Origin: an uncultured bacterium
GTDB taxonomy: Bacteria; Hydrothermota; Tepidihabitantia; Tepidihabitantales; Tepidihabitantaceae
NCBI GenBank assembly: GCA_937139435.1
Contig: CAKZPX010000165.1
Span: 1 to 5,408, forward strand
Length of the DNA stretch: 5,408 nucleotides
Reading direction: 5' to 3'
This document shows, piece by piece, positions 5,079 to 5,408 of this stretch. Under the pieces are notes generated by a model that did no database searches, had not been told where the DNA came from, and was given only the letters and a program-made list of their open reading frames with translations. The position numbers and the translations under genes were made by a program. The number at the start of each line of letters is the position of its first letter. The stretch's first letter is position 1.

Positions 5079-5408
5079 AATACTGCACAATCCTTTCAGT
5101 TATTTTTTCCAGAGCCAGCGCTCGGGAAGCCTTGACAAGTATTGTATCACCCGGTTGAAAAATGTCAAACAGGTCATCACCAATGCTGTCAGCATCAGAA
5201 TAATACCGGATACGGTCCGACGCCATACCCGCTTCCCGGGCACCAGCAGCAATAAACTGGGCATTTTCTCCGACGAGTACCAGCCGGTCAACACATCCCG
5301 CCACCTCTCTGCCTAATTGACGGTGCAGACTCTCTGCCACCGAACCAAGTTCCAGCATGTCACCCAGAATTGCCACCCGGTGGTGCTGCGGGGCGGTGGC
5401 GCTTAAAA
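5059..5408 (-). CDS. murF: MurF C-terminal domain (UDP-MurNAc-tripeptide:D-Ala-D-Ala ligase), 5' end outside window
   Basis: MurF is the cytoplasmic ATP-dependent ligase that adds D-alanyl-D-alanine to UDP-MurNAc-tripeptide, the last soluble step of peptidoglycan precursor synthesis. Only the last 115 residues are here. The frame stays open to the window edge, so the GTG at 5376 is an internal valine and not a start. Visible family marks are VAILGDMLELG followed by LHRQLGR, which open the Rossmann-like third domain of Mur ligases, and GDTILVKASRALALEKI near the end, matching the usual D-x-(V/I)-LVK-(G/A)-SR motif. MurF proteins are normally about 450 residues, so the substrate-binding and ATP-binding domains lie beyond 5408. 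The stop overlaps the start of the downstream carboxyltransferase gene by 20 bases, suggesting one transcript and translational coupling. In a standard dcw cluster mraY often follows murF, but it does not here. Confidence 0.9.
   Translation of the reverse strand, partial: LSATAPQHHRVAILGDMLELGSVAESLHRQLGREVAGCVDRLVLVGENAQFIAAGAREAGMASDRIRYYSDADSIGDDLFDIFQPGDTILVKASRALALEKITERIVQYYGEKGD
5091..5095 (-). promoter_or_regulatory. Shine-Dalgarno inside murF that decides the carboxyltransferase start
   Basis: AAGGA (within GAAAGGA) lies 12 bases upstream of the ATG at 5078 and inside the last codons of murF. A TTG at 5090 would add four residues (M-C-S-I), but it directly abuts this AAGGA with no spacer, so it is unlikely to be used. 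The ATG gives the conventional MEKRAIKFTDTTLRD start. Spacing is a little long, and translation may also be helped by ribosomes terminating on murF. Confidence 0.5.

Noticed and set aside
5079..5090. TTG at 5090 as the carboxyltransferase start, adding four residues
   Set aside because: It directly abuts AAGGA with no spacer; the ATG at 5078 gives workable spacing and the normal N-terminus of the family.

Overview
The window carries three complete genes and one partial gene, all on the minus strand, so transcription runs from high to low coordinates. It looks like a bacterial chromosome. MurF implies peptidoglycan synthesis. The secreted peptidase ends in a FlgD-like Ig / type IX-style C-terminal module after an immune-inhibitor-A/MAM-like beta domain. 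That architecture is common in uncultured lineages related to Bacteroidota and in groups such as WOR-3 (Stahlbacteria), Zixibacteria and Cloacimonadota. This placement is a guess from protein style, not a phylogeny.

Layout from right to left. (1) 5059-5408 is the C-terminal domain of MurF, cut by the window edge. (2) 3150-5078 is a carboxyltransferase of the pyruvate carboxylase subunit B / oxaloacetate decarboxylase alpha family. Its start overlaps the murF end by 20 bases, and its C-terminus resembles a complete AccB-type biotin carrier rather than only a short biotinyl domain. (3) 2722-3129, 20 bases further on, encodes a small GGQ protein of the release-factor-like / ribosome-rescue class. 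These three genes look co-transcribed. A hairpin followed by a T-rich tract overlaps the end of the third gene and probably ends the operon. (4) After about 110 non-coding bases, with a good Shine-Dalgarno and a weak promoter candidate, 347-2608 encodes a secreted M14 zinc carboxypeptidase with a multidomain C-terminal half.

Positions 1-346 hold no recognisable gene. They contain a GC-rich palindrome cluster (104-154), a short protein-like open frame without a normal start (166-306), and a set of ATTAAC repeats near a consensus -35-like TTGACA at the left edge.

The first three genes cover unrelated housekeeping jobs: cell-wall precursor ligation, biotin-dependent carboxyl transfer and release of stalled ribosomes. 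The carboxypeptidase appears to be an independent exported enzyme. I see no defence, mobile or CRISPR system. The most distinctive points are the AccB-like fusion, the murF-carboxylase overlap and the unexplained left-edge region.
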